Shown here: in pieces, positions 55,570-64,000 of the stretch
Numbering within the stretch: position 1 is the first letter of the stretch
Layout of the letters: each line of letters begins with the position of its first letter
DNA from: Ostrinia nubilalis
Taxonomy: Eukaryota > Arthropoda > Insecta > Lepidoptera > Crambidae
Direction: 5' to 3'
NCBI RefSeq assembly: GCF_963855985.1
Contig: NC_087114.1
Location: 1,141,001-1,205,000 of the forward strand
Length of the DNA: 64,000 nucleotides
The notes under the pieces: generated by a model
Database searches by the model: none
Seen by the model: the letters and a program-made list of their open reading frames with translations, nothing else
Told to the model about the DNA's origin: nothing
Made by a program: the position numbers and the translations under genes

Positions 55570-57320
55570 TAACTACAGTTTACATGAGCGAAGCAGCAAA
55601 TCGAACGCACAGCGCTGAACAGAGCTCTGTGATTGGTTCGTGTGTCACCCTGTGCGTCCACGCGCACTGTGAGACCTCATAGTTAGGGCATGGAATACCG
55701 GAATAAATTTTATACCGGTATTGATACCGGTATTGAAATTTCAATTACCGGTATACCGAAATTTCGGTATTTTTTCGGTATTTCTTGAGATACTGCTATT
55801 TACTGTTTAAATGTTTCCAAGAACGATTAGTAAGTCTCGTTTGCGAAAAGTTTAATAGGCCCGTAGAATAAGACGTGAAAATTAATCAAATCGGAAATAA
55901 TTCCTAAAGGTTTTGTTTTAATAGCTTCATTTGTTGCTCACTAAGACTATCCTAAGTTTTCGACTTCGACGGATGTGTGGTGGGGCCCCCCGAAAGGGGC
56001 ATTTTTCCGGTTTTATGGTTATACCGTATAAATAAAAGACTTGCAGTATATAAAATTGATCTTCATGGCAGGTGAAGGGCATTTAATCCTGCATTGAATA
56101 AGACGAAATTCATATATTTTAGACAAACCGTTTTCGTGCTTATCTTCGACAAAGTAAAAAATATGCGTATTATTAATGACCCTCTCTAAGTTCAATAGCT
56201 CGTCACCCGCTGGCTCCCAAGCCTTGAAAATGGCCACCTTAACCAGCGTATTCCTGTCAAGCCTCGCGAGTTGGATTCGCCTATCCTTATTCATCCCAGC
56301 CGTTCCTTTACTACGGTTGCTGCGCCTCTTCCTTGCTCTCTCTTGAACGACTTTCGTGTTATCTACTGTGGCTGCCCCTCTTCCTTGCACCCTCCTGTAC
56401 GACTGCGTTGCCTATTCTTATGCCTGGTCCAAGGTTCGACTCCAATAATCAACAACAACAGTTTCATATTAAAACGCTGAAGAGTTTGTTTGTTTGAATG
56501 CACTAATCTCAGGAACTACTAGTTCGATTTAAATAATTATTTTTGTGTGGGATAGCTCGTAAATTGAGGAAGGCTATAGGATATTATACGATCACGCTAC
56601 GTCTAATAGGGGCGAAGCAGTAAAGAAAAATGTTGCAAGCACGGGAAATAGTATTCAAACTATTTTGAGTTGATTTCGTGGCGTCGAACCTTGGACCAGG
56701 TATACGGCTAGGCAACGCAGTCGTGCAGTAGGGTGCAAGGAAGAGGAGTAGCCTTAGTAGATAACACAGAGTCGTTCAAGAGAGTGCTGGGAAGAGTTTC
56801 AGCAACCGTAGTTAAGGATCGGCTGGGAACAAGGATAGGCAAATCCAACTCGTGTGGCTTGACAGGGATACGCTGGTTAAGACGGCCCTTTTCAAGATTT
56901 GGGAGCCGTGTGGTGACGAGCCATTGGACGTAGAGAGGGTCATTAATTAATACGTATATTTTCGTGCTTATTAAGATGCTCGTGCTCGCTTCAATGTTAT
57001 CAGCAGAACTGACTTGACTCAATCGATTATTGGAATCGATATGATGATTCGAATCATTATCATCTGAATCAATATTAAAAATAAGTATAAAAATAAAAAG
57101 AGATGGTGTAAAACCTATCAATGACTTTCCATTAGTTGAAAAACTGCCAATATTGCAAAATTAGATCACTTTTTTCGAAAAACCGAAATACCGGTATTTT
57201 TCCCTTAAATACCGGTATCAAAATACCGAAAATTTTGACCGGTATACCGGTATTTCGGTATACCGGTATACCGGTATCCATGCCCTACTCATAGTTATGT
57301 TTGTGAATACGGGCGTGACA
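55570..57320 (+). mobile_element. Family P MITE split by a hAT-type foldback
   Basis: The left part (55575-55686: gagcgaagcagcaaatcgaa to actgtgagacctcatagt) and the right part (57288-57315: ctcatagttatgtttgtgaa ... acgggcg) together make one family P MITE. Everything between is the later insertion. Confidence 0.8.
55687..57287. mobile_element. Non-autonomous hAT-type foldback, 1.6 kb
   Basis: Ends are tagggcatgg / ccatgcccta, flanked by an 8-bp duplication ctcatagt. The 8-bp size and the TAGGG end fit the hAT superfamily. Subterminal regions are full of 'ataccggtat' palindromes. Inner arms (about 56185-56445 and 56685-56950) are inverted copies of each other, including ccttggaccagg, tgcaaggaagagg and ctggttaaggc. 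The centre (56470-56660) has a fragment of the 15625 repeat. Open frames of 123 and 137 codons come from the inner arms on one strand. No hAT transposase motif was seen. Confidence 0.8.
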
Positions 57321-57337
57321 GTTTTCATGAGCGAAAA

Positions 57338-57683
57338 CTACACTCGGCATCAAATAAATCGCACCTCCCTCAACAAGCACTTTTCAAACGTAAGCACCCC
57401 CACTTCTCACCAACATTGGTTCCATTTGAAAGCCTAGTTCTAATCTTCATTTCATTAGAGGAAACGTTTTTATCCCAAAAATGTGTCTTTAGAAGGATCC
57501 AGAGTCACTTCTTCAAAAAATAGGTAGTTACGCTTGAACCAACTTTTATGGTTATAAAACTGTTAAGTTGGGATTAATCGCTATCCATCTGTTAAAGAGG
57601 ACACGTGTGATCATTATTTGGTTTTATAACCATAAAATTTGGTCTAATTTTACTTATTAGCGGTTTATTTGATGTTGAGTGTA
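57338..57683. mobile_element. Element with 'tacactcggcatcaaataaa' ends (copy 2)
   Basis: Starts ctacactcggcatcaaataa, ends gcggtttatttgatgttgag + tgtag. Shares with copy 1 (33699-34223) the blocks tcactctggatccttc-like and ttttatggttataaaactgt, in opposite orientation. Confidence 0.7.
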
Positions 57684-58149
57684 GTTATTAGTATTTTCGA
57701 ATCGATGTACTAAATGCACTTTGTTTTAGCAATGTCCGCTATGTAGGTAGGTATGTCCGACTCCTTACTTTTAAAACATCAGTTATATAGCTATTTGATA
57801 TTCCAAAGCCGTGCGTTAAGTGTGCCACGAAACCAATGTGCGAATAATTTTCGATTGAATCGGAACAGTAGCGATCTAGCGCTGTTTTATTGATTTGGCA
57901 AATACATCTCTTTGGAGTGGTTGAGAAGGTTACGACGCTAGAGTCGCGACTTCGATTCTCTTACACTTCAAACGTCATTGTACTTATTTGAGGATTCTAC
58001 ATTTACTCACGTCACTATTCAGGTAGGACACCTCACAATAATATAGGCCAAAAACTTCCACGAATTATGGTTACAAACAATTTGTATTCTTATTAATTTT
58101 AACTGTCTAAAGTGTTTTCTACGTGTAACAATAGTACTTAGTATGTTAA
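57684..58149. other. No gene recognised
   Basis: A tRNA-like patch near 57925-57970 (gacgctagagtcgcgacttc) is too degenerate to call. Confidence 0.4.
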
Positions 58150-58288
58150 GGGCTGATTTTTCAATCGTCAGATATCTTTTAACTGAAGAATAACCCTGTC
58201 ATTTTGACATATTTTCTATACTGAAACTGTCAATGTGCCAAACTTATTCTTCAGTTAAAAGTTATCCGACGATTGAAACATCAGCCCT
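58150..58288. mobile_element. Palindromic MITE 'agggctgatttttcaatcgt'
   Basis: About 139 bp; arms agggctgatttttcaatcgt ... aactgaagaataa are inverted at the other end (ttattcttcagttaaaagtt ... acatcagccct). Flanking bases TTA/TAA. Confidence 0.8.
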
Positions 58289-58564
58289 AAATGTAATAAG
58301 ATGTCTGTTATAGTCCCCCAATTCTGAAACGTCAAGTGGCAAAAATCAAAATTAACAACGCAATCCGTAGCGCCCTCCTGATTTTTAAAGTGGTAAAAAT
58401 TGGAACTAAAATGTAATTCATTATAGTTAAAGCGCCCTCCTGACAATCCTCCGTCACTCAATGATAGTTATACTCACAAAAAAAACTGTACAAGCTTTAC
58501 TTTAATACTATGTTTCACCTGACAAAAGTTCATAATCTAGTCACAGAATACCTTTTTTTTTAAC

Positions 58565-58893
58565 TTTTTTTTTATCCACAACGAGGAAGCTTTTGGCCTG
58601 TAGCTCACCTGATGGTAAGTGACGATCAGGCCGAAGGTGGAAGCGAGCTTCACCCGGAATCCTCAACCACAGAGGAACTGGCTATCTTACCTCTAACTGC
58701 CGGAACACAACAATGCTGTTAACATTGTTGTTATGGCGACAGACTTAGGTAAGATGGTGATAGCTAGCCAGGCGGACTTAGAACAAGCCCTACCACCAAC
58801 CAAACCGAACAGAAAAATCTGCCCCCACTGGGAATCGATCACGGGACCTCTGTGTCTGAAGCAGGTGGTCTTACCACTAGACCACAGAGGCGG
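58565..58893 (-). mobile_element. tRNA-derived SINE, full-length (copy 2)
   Basis: Minus-strand order: tRNA-like head tctgtggtctagtggtaaga ... gatcgattccc, body, and a 3' end cctcgttgtggataaaaaaa. Closely similar to 46636-46965. Confidence 0.85.
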
Positions 58894-58899
58894 TTAAAT

Positions 58900-59700
58900 A
58901 GTTCCTACCACGAAAGTAAACAATTAAAAACATAACCCTCCTTCTGACGCAGTCGGGTAAAAACCAGTAGCCACCTACCACAAACCAAAGCATGCCACCG
59001 TTAAATAAATTAAATGCAACCACGATTGTCATTCATACATAACCATACACCGATATGGGGTACCACAATGTTGAATAACAAGTGTGTAACAGTGCTGTGA
59101 CCTACGGAACCTGATGTGAATGTCAATTGAACTCTAGATCCTGGTCAGATCGGAAAACATCGTGACTAATGTGTTATGTAATAATTTGCAAATTAATAAA
59201 ATACAAATTATTTTTACAACAGATGCAAACTTAACAAACTTAAGTCCGGTTGTGGTGAAATTAATTTTATTAGAGGCACCCAATCATTATTATCTCTACT
59301 GGATGATTTTTTACCGACTCAATATTTATATCACAAAAAAAACAGCTGTTTAATACAAAAGTTCAATATAGATTGCACAAAAATTCATAAAATGTATGAA
59401 ACAGCAGATTTTTTTTGTGATTTTAAAGTTGATCCCATAGTGAAAGTTGTTTAGGTATATTCATGGGTAAAACATTCTGTAAACATATGGAGTCGGTAAA
59501 AATCAACCAGTAGGTATAATTTCTGAAATTCTGAACCCATAGCAATGAGACTCTACTCAATATAATATTATTAGGACGTGGCGATTATGGCTACTCAAGA
59601 CGTGGCTTACAAAAGCCAACTAGGTTCCTAAACTTTTCTCAAAATCAGTCTACAAAACCGTCAAGCTGTTTCAGAGCCATTCTGAGCGTTTTTATTCATA
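58900..59700. other. No gene recognised
   Basis: AT-rich, presumed intronic. Confidence 0.4.
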
Positions 59701-59702
59701 GT

Positions 59703-60098
59703 ATACAGGGTGGAATTTTGTAATGCCACCTGGAGGGAAAGTACTCTTAATATTGTAGACAGAAATAAATTCTCAAAGAAAACATTCCTTTATTTTTGAA
59801 AAGAAATAGAACTGCAATCAAAGATTTGGATGGATGGATGAAATCTCTCTAACAAACTCTTGATTTAAAATCAAATGAAAGGAAAACCATGAAATCTTAA
59901 ATTATTTTAATTATGTACAGAAAATAACAGAAAATTGTATGGTTTGGTAGTGAATTATCGATAAATTTTCGAAAATCTATGAAAGCAGTTCTCTTTCTTT
60001 TCAAAAATAAAGGAACGTTTTCATTCAGTAAATTTTTCTATCTACACTATTAAGAGTACTTTCCCTCAAGGTGGCATTACAAAATTCCACCCTGTATA
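59703..60098. mobile_element. Palindromic MITE 'acagggtggaattttgtaat' (copy 2)
   Basis: tatacagggtggaattttgt to acaaaattccaccctgtata; inner blocks match 16967-17437. Terminal TA on each side. Confidence 0.8.
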
Positions 60099-60480
60099 CC
60101 CTTATAGGAACACATTGTTTCATATTAATAATTAAAAAGGAAGGTCAAATTAGCTATGTACGTAGGATTGAGATTTCGTCTCATTGCGTGATGTTTTCCT
60201 TTGGTATTATTTTTATTATATTTATTGACTGTTATATAAATAGTAGATACGGCAGGGACTTAGACCGGATCCCTGCTTTCCGGCTTACGTCGTAGCTACG
60301 GACCTCCCCGAAAATGTACCAAACCATTTTCCTTTTATACTCAGCGCGAGCGAACATTTCATCACCGCGATTCAGGAATGCCTTTTCAGAATTTTATTTC
60401 TCAGCAATGATCCTGTTTTTTACAACGATATTATCAATGACACTTAGGGAACGCCATAATCGATCTGCAAAAAAATTTTC

Positions 60481-60702
60481 ATGTCTATAATTTCAAAAAT
60501 AAACATTATATTCACTATTTTCTTAATTTCGATGTCATTTATGGTAGAGCCAGAAGGAGCGAAAGAGATGAATAGTTTCCTCAGCTACTCACCCTCTAAT
60601 AAGGCTGAATTTTACCCCAACCAGCGACTGAAATCGATTTTCAGAGAGGGACAGCAATTTTCACACTACGAATGTAGAGCAAGACGCAATACTGGGTACT
60701 AA
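60481..60702 (+). CDS. Small ORF with signal-peptide-like start (73 codons), doubtful
   Basis: The N-terminus (MSIISKINIIFTIFLISMSF) has a short positive start and a hydrophobic stretch, followed by a polar, charged 50-residue remainder with a single Cys. No neighbour exons or polyadenylation signal were linked. Composition alone could produce it by chance in AT-rich DNA. Confidence 0.15.
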   Translation: MSIISKINIIFTIFLISMSFMVEPEGAKEMNSFLSYSPSNKAEFYPNQRLKSIFREGQQFSHYECRARRNTGY

Positions 60703-60771
60703 TTTTGGAAGCGTTAGAATCGTATCGTAAAGTCGCGCACGAAAATACATTTTCACATTTCAATTAACGCC

Positions 60772-61015
60772 CGTATTCACAGACGATGCTTGCTTAAGTG
60801 AAGCAGCAAATCGAACGCACAGCATTGAATTGAGCTTTGTGATTGGTTCGTGTGTCACCCTGTGTGTCCACGCGCACTTTGACGCCTCATAGTAAGTTTG
60901 TGAATACGGGCCGTAAGAGTCATACTTTTTCGCCAGTCTGCTTGCTTGTGACCACGGCTGCAGCATAGTAGCCGAAACGTCAAGCCGTGAGTACATAATA
61001 TAACTCATACATAAA
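60772..61015 (+). mobile_element. Family P MITE (copy 4) then 'gcagccgaaacgtcaagcc' repeat
   Basis: 60772-60915 runs cgcccgtattcacagacgat to gtttgtgaatacgggc with both ends present. 60925-61015 is a copy of the 8440 repeat. Confidence 0.8.
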
Positions 61016-61261
61016 ACCAGTGTCTTTCGAATATTTTAGAATCTATACTGCTCTCAAAGTGTTTTAAAGTCGAGTGATGTTGAGATTGAAATCAGATTTG
61101 ATCTTTAATTCAAATCGTTCAGTTGTTCTAGTTTCACGGTGAATTAAATCGGATACCTACCTATCGTGACTTGAAATCATTGATAATACATTTTTAAGTT
61201 ATTTTGGGTATTTGTTATGAAGTTTATGGGGATAAAAACATTTTGTTTAATAAAATACCTA

Positions 61262-61799
61262 GTGCACATTAGATACCTTTTTTCTTTTTTTTTTTCGTCA
61301 GGAAATGCATGAAATTGCATACCCACTGGCTCGGGGGAACCAGTGGGTTATGTGAGGCTCTCCCCGCCAGATGGGCAGGGCCTACTCACTAAAACCTGAC
61401 GGTGTCCTCCCGAAGTCTTTGGGACGGAGCTGCGAGTTATTGTCCGAGCTAGACGTCCTAGACATTCTTTCGCGGCTCCGCCCCAGACTGTGGCTCGCTC
61501 TGTTGGTCTGAGCAAGCGACGACTGGCTTCAGGGGAGTAGTACCTCCCCTGTTCTTCCTTCACTAACGGTGCGCACTTCGAGTGTGTGCTGCGCGGAATC
61601 CTCAATGCCTTCTCGACAATGCCAGCAATTGGCACTTTGCTCCCGTCCTATCCGAAATAGATAGTCGCCGAAACAGCCGTGGCCAGTTAGCAGTTGGGTT
61701 GCTCTATAAGAGAGACGACCGTGTTGCCGCCGTACCCACTCCTCCAACACCGGATGTATGGCGCTTATGGTACGACGGCCTGTGCACATTAGATACCTT
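61262..61799 (-). mobile_element. R1/Jockey-like LINE, 5'-truncated, with 18-bp target duplication
   Basis: The same 18-mer gtgcacattagatacctt flanks the insertion (61262-61279 and 61782-61799). The insert (61280-61781) starts on the plus strand with a T-run, so it lies on the minus strand with a poly(A) tail. Its minus-strand frame (about 61781 to 61529) has RLSYRATQLLTGHGCFGDYL, FRIGREQSANCWHCREGIED and SAQHTL, the conserved C-terminal segment of R1-type RT proteins. The 3' UTR (61300-61525) is shared with 4970-5214. Confidence 0.85.
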
Positions 61800-62623
61800 G
61801 ATTTAATCATAAATCATTCATTTTAAGTGACACTCCAGGGTACTGGATTACTCGTTGCCATCTTCGGGACTGTAGTCAAATTTTTTACATAATCTACCAT
61901 TGTCATGATCACAAAACATAGGAAACCTCTTTTCTATGGTCACAGACACGATATTTTATAGGATTATTTTGTTTGAATGCAAAACACGGACGATTTTTTA
62001 TACGAATCCGAACATTTCGCATGCGTTATTAGAACTCTATTGATTCAACAATAACATTCTTAGACGGGGCTATGCGCGGAGAAGTGACAGCCACGTGGCC
62101 TGGCGGTTTGAGTATTGGACTCCACCAGTTGTTGTGGTTGCGGGTTCGAATCTCGAAGAGCGAAATTTTTTTGTGATGATCATAAGCAATAACACAACTA
62201 TAGCTGAATCTTAATAAGCATTTTTTAAAGCTTTTAGCTACCTACTTCTTTACATTTATCTACCCATCTTAAAAGTTCCATTACTTCTTCTCAGAGTTTA
62301 ATTGAGAAGTTTGAAGGTGTCTTCCATCATTACCTTCAAATCATTTATAGTCTCCACACTCTCCACTGCAGGAGAACTGTCATTATTTACTGATAATTTG
62401 GCAGTTGGAATGAAGGAATGATCATTAAAAAATAGTAATAATGCTATTTAAATTGTGGAAAGATAGAATGTCATTACCGAAGAAAGGAATGACGGTATAT
62501 TACCTAATGTCATTAATTTGACTAAACTGTCTGGATAAGGTGTCTTTCAGAGGTATGAAAAAGTCTTTAGAAGGCTTTCAAGTGTCTTCCACTTGTATAA
62601 AATTGTCTTTATCTTTGTTCCAG
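61800..62623. other. No gene; tRNA-like SINE head at 62090-62160
   Basis: 62090-62160 (ggcctggcggtttgagtatt ... ggttgcgggttcgaatctcg) has a B box and fits a SINE head. The rest up to the acceptor at 62623 is intron-like. Confidence 0.45.
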
Positions 62624-62779
62624 GTACCGACCGTCAGTCCACATGGACAGGGCAGTGGTCACGTGATGTGACAAATGATGTGACACGGCTGCAGCTCAAC
62701 AAAATGGCCGCCGGCACAAGATGGCGATCGAGGCGACTCGGCGCCATCTTATTCGCGATACTGATACAAGTTGTTAATG
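62624..62779 (+). CDS. Exon with start codon and signal peptide (gene continues past window)
   Basis: Acceptor tctttgttccag|GTACC and donor TTAATG|gtgagt bound a 156-nt exon. An ATG at 62704 in a strong context (caacaaaATGg) opens MAAGTRWRSRRLGAILFAIL + IQVVNG: a basic n-region, an 11-residue hydrophobic core and a small-residue end, as in a secretory signal peptide. The exon ends in phase 1, common after signal-peptide exons. Three tiny uORFs precede it (62643-62666, 62666-62671, 62675-62683). The main frame is open upstream within the exon, so an earlier start in another exon is not excluded. The next exon is not visible before 64,000. The probable first exon is at 38.1-38.42 kb. Confidence 0.6.
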
Positions 62780-62837
62780 GTGAGTTTACTATTAAATACC
62801 TACGTTTATCATCATCATCATCATAGTCGTTTGATAA

Positions 62838-63052
62838 TGAGGGCTATCGTTTTTATACTTAACAGTTGGCACCCCTGGCGATTGACAGGACCTTACTCTA
62901 CAGTGGCGCCATCTTGATGAGTGCAAATGCGATAGTCCTCCTAGCACTTTAGCGCTCACCAGTTGGTGCCACTGTCTTCGCTACTAGCAAGTGACAGGAC
63001 CTTACTCTACAGTGGCGCTAACTGGTGAGCGCTAAAACGATAGCCCTCATTA
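62838..63052. mobile_element. Palindromic MITE 'aatgagggctatcgttttta'
   Basis: About 215 bp; starts atgagggctatcgtttt, ends aaaacgatagccctcat, with acaggaccttactctacagt and gcgctcaccagttggtgcca duplicated in the arms. It lies about 60 nt after the exon donor. Confidence 0.8.
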
Positions 63053-63089
63053 TACGTCATCATCATCAGGTCATTAGTCTCCACTGAAG

Positions 63090-63235
63090 GAGCAAGGTGG
63101 ACCGATGACATCATAAAGGTAGCAGGGAAGCGCTGGACGCAGGCCACTACCAATCGATCAACATGAAAGCATTGGGGGAGGCCTATGTTCAGCAGTGGAC
63201 GTCCTATGGCTGAAACGATGATGATGATGAAGGAG
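63090..63235 (+). pseudogene. RTE-like LINE tail (family T)
   Basis: aggtggaccgatgacatcat to gtcctatggctgaaacgatg; ends in (gat)n. Confidence 0.8.
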
Positions 63236-63473
63236 CAATCCTCTTTAATTTAGCAGAGGAAAATGGAGAATTTGGCCTACACTTCCCAGTCCAGGAAGTG
63301 GCAGGTTGGATTCATACGAGTGACCAATGAATTAGTAACTGATGCCATAAGTATTAGGTACGTCGGTATCAAATGGCGTAAATTGACCTTTTTCCACCGG
63401 AAATAGCCATTTGTTGTACTTTTTTAACTAGTTGTTCCAGGCTTAGCACCACTTTTCTGAACTTGTTCAATTA

Positions 63474-63604
63474 CCCCCTTACTAATAAAACTTACACCAC
63501 ACTTACACGCTCGTTGAACAGTGTTTTAAAGTGACGTTTAGTATGGAAATGTCATTTTAAAACAGTGTTCAACAACTGTGTAAATTTTTATTAGTAAGGG
63601 GGTT
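63474..63604. mobile_element. Palindromic MITE 'cccccttactaataaaa'
   Basis: About 131 bp: acccccttactaataaaact ... gttgaacagtgttttaaagt inverted at actttaaaac... ttttattagtaagggggtt (with mismatches in the centre). Confidence 0.8.
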
Positions 63605-64000
63605 AGAGTTTATTTTAGTATCAAGTGACGGGTTACCTCCGAAAAATCGAATGAATAATGATCGAAAATCAAAATATCGAATGGTTGAAATATCGAAAAA
63701 AAAAATTTGAATCTACACAAAAATGTTATTTATTTCATAACTAATATGTGCCCGTCAAAACTGAGTTTTTTGAGAAAAACTAATTCATTAATTTTTTTTA
63801 AGTTTTTTGGTCATTATTTTTCATTTTTGTGTTTTTTTAATGACACATTACCTATAATTAGCTTACAAATGCAATTTTTAGGGGTTCCGTAGTCCTGACA
63901 AGGAACCCATAATAGTATACTGTTTTTTGTATCATTAAAATTATTACGATCTTACTCAAATCGGCAAGACCGTATACAAAAATTTATCGATCATCAAAGT
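63605..64000. other. No gene recognised
   Basis: AT-rich; includes A-rich and T-rich runs (63690-63840). Confidence 0.4.

Noticed and set aside
56019..57121. Frames of 123 and 137 codons as a hAT transposase
   Set aside because: They come from inverted inner arms on the same strand, so at most one could be coding, and no DDE or hAT dimerisation motif was seen.
62593..62826. Start codon at 62593 for the signal-peptide exon
   Set aside because: It lies in the intron before a good acceptor at 62621-62623, and the frame runs past a good donor at 62780; the ATG at 62704 is better placed.
1..64000. CRISPR array, bacterial operon, phage or integrated virus
   Set aside because: No regular short repeats with unique spacers, no prokaryotic gene organisation and no recognisable viral gene; spliced genes and insect-type repeats explain the window.

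Overview
This window looks like nuclear DNA from an insect, most probably a moth or butterfly. It is AT-rich and repeat-dense, its genes have short exons and GT-AG introns, and it carries many interspersed repeats of kinds that I associate with Lepidoptera: 5'-truncated non-LTR retrotransposon tails ending in (GATGAT)n, a repeat with a 'cccgcggcttcgcccgcg' end, tRNA-derived SINEs and palindromic MITEs. Species assignment is inference. There is no bacterial-style operon, CRISPR array or plasmid feature.

Only four genic objects are well supported. (1) 13,114-14,364 (+) is an intronless 416-residue four-pass membrane protein that I do not recognise by name. (2) 36,826-23,512 (-) is a complete seven-exon cyclin-dependent kinase of the Cdk4/6 class (324 aa, with PLSTLRE helix, [11 protein letters not shown] and T-loop). 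All splice junctions and phases could be joined by eye. (3) 37,603-37,674 (-) is a tRNA-Pro(CGG). (4) A plus-strand gene probably starts at a GC-rich promoter and non-coding exon near 38.1-38.42 kb and has a signal-peptide exon at 62,624-62,779, continuing past the window. Joining these two exons is inference.

Layout: 1-2,242 is a long foldback element with 410-bp inverted arms. 2.2-12 kb is a repeat bed: palindromic MITEs, a foldback inserted in a LINE tail, retrotransposon ends and several tRNA/LINE-derived fragments. 12.9-14.6 kb is the tetraspan gene. 14.6-23.2 kb is repeats and unassigned AT-rich DNA. 23.5-36.9 kb is Cdk4. 37.6 kb is the tRNA and 38.1-38.4 kb the next promoter. 38.4-62.6 kb is probably one very long first intron filled with SINEs, MITEs, tandem repeats and a hAT-type foldback nested inside another MITE. 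62.6-64 kb is the signal-peptide exon and more repeats.

The most unusual structure is inside Cdk4. Intron 4 (about 6.2 kb) holds six tandem copies of the last 121 bp of exon 4 (catalytic loop, DFG and T-loop), separated by G-rich (sense strand) minisatellites. Four copies have lost the catalytic Asp (RDLK to RALK) and one of these has also lost the DFG Asp. Each copy has a pyrimidine tract and AG at its 5' edge, and inclusion there would bring a stop codon within five codons, so they could act as poison exons. The 42-bp minisatellite units carry a splice-acceptor-like and a perfect donor-like sequence. In intron 5, a second minisatellite of about 41 bp appears to be an expansion of the intron's own 5' end, running right up to the splice donor of exon 5. 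Whether any of this is used in splicing cannot be decided from sequence alone.
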